A stretch of 5,191 nt of DNA, from the NCBI GenBank assembly GCA_004562915.1, contig SFQZ01000153.1:1-5191 (forward strand). The letters run 5' to 3'. Every line of letters begins with the position of its first letter. Position 1 is the stretch's first letter. This stretch comes from a bacterium (lineage in GTDB: Bacteria; Bacillota_A; Clostridia; Lachnospirales; Lachnospiraceae). This document shows positions 4,885 through 5,191 of the stretch, one piece after another. A program made the translations under genes and the position numbers. The notes below the pieces were generated by a model. The model searched no databases. It was given only the letters and a program-made list of their open reading frames with translations, and was not told where the DNA came from.

Positions 4885-5191
4885 ATGATGAAAAAACTGT
4901 TAGCAGCAGCTGCACTGGGCGTGATGTCGTTTTCTATGGTGATGAGCGCATCTGCAGCGGAGGATGGCGTAAAGATTGGCTATATCTCACCGGGACCGGA
5001 TACGTGGTATCTGAGAGCAGAAGAAGGTGCAAAGTGGGCATGTGATCTGGCTGGAGCTGAGATTCTTACCGTTAATTCAAATCGTGATTCACAGCAGGAA
5101 AAGACAAACATTGAATATCTGATTAATGAGGGCGTAGATTGTATCGTGATTCTTTCCTGGAACGAAGCGGGATGTGTTACAGCTGCAGAGA
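4885..5191 (+). CDS. Type-1 (RbsB-like) substrate-binding protein of an ABC transporter, 3' end outside window
   Basis: 102 codons are visible. Residues 1-24 form a secretion signal (MMKK, an Ala/Leu/Val core, then SASA before AED), with signal peptidase I cleavage expected after A24. The mature start KIGYISPGPDTWYLRAEEGAKWACDLAG and the later NINVDC-like pattern INEGVDCIVILSWNEAG are typical of the first lobe of sugar-type periplasmic binding proteins (Peripla_BP_4 family), which deliver small polar ligands such as sugars or autoinducers to an ABC permease. The first of two adjacent ATG codons is preferred: AGGAGG ends eight bases before it. No lipobox Cys is present, which is unusual for a Gram-positive binding protein. 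It is divergent from the oxidoreductase and sits under an operator-like palindrome. Permease and ATPase genes would be expected to the right. The ligand cannot be read from this part. Confidence 0.85.
   Translation, partial: MMKKLLAAAALGVMSFSMVMSASAAEDGVKIGYISPGPDTWYLRAEEGAKWACDLAGAEILTVNSNRDSQQEKTNIEYLINEGVDCIVILSWNEAGCVTAAE

Noticed and set aside
1..5191. tRNA, rRNA, CRISPR array, or complete insertion sequence
   Set aside because: No cloverleaf-like segment, rRNA-like sequence, regularly spaced direct repeats or transposase gene was seen.

Overview
The window looks like a low-GC Gram-positive anaerobe, most likely a Clostridia/Lachnospiraceae-type bacterium. This rests on AT-rich intergenic DNA, strong AGGAGG-type ribosome binding sites, extended -10 promoters, and the mix of genes: a Crp/Fnr regulator, a FliB-like protein, a soluble molybdopterin oxidoreductase and an RbsB-type binding protein. 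No gene here fixes the genus.

Layout from left to right. (1) Positions 1-1698, minus strand, hold a two-gene operon: a Crp/Fnr-family regulator followed by a FliB-like flagellin lysine N-methylase homologue that runs off the left edge. The regulator stop and the methylase start are one base apart, so the pair is probably translationally coupled. (2) Positions 1699-2337 contain no intact gene of normal size. They hold an extended -10 promoter for the regulator, a back-to-back promoter on the plus strand, a long inverted repeat, a second plus-strand promoter, a small gene that looks frameshifted, and a long hairpin with a T tract that can end transcription from both sides. (3) Positions 2338-4425, minus strand, encode a 695-residue cytoplasmic molybdenum (or tungsten) bis-MGD oxidoreductase with an N-terminal [4Fe-4S] site and no partner subunit in view. 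(4) Positions 4426-4884 are a dense regulatory stretch: a 201-bp element bounded by 21-bp imperfect inverted repeats and packed with hairpins, sitting against the start of the oxidoreductase gene; then an AT-rich region with two copies of the palindrome ATGTAA-N3-TTACAT, one overlapping the promoter of the next gene. (5) From 4885, plus strand, the first 102 codons of a secreted type-1 (RbsB-like) substrate-binding protein are visible.

How the parts may work together is inference. The binding protein and the oxidoreductase are divergently arranged and could belong to one uptake-and-conversion module whose substrate cannot be read from the sequence. The Crp/Fnr protein is a candidate regulator for its own operon and perhaps for the oxidoreductase. 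The best candidates for undescribed biology are the paired palindromes, the hairpin-rich repeat element that may form the leader of the oxidoreductase mRNA, and the promoter-to-terminator unit at 1765-2272 that lacks an intact gene.
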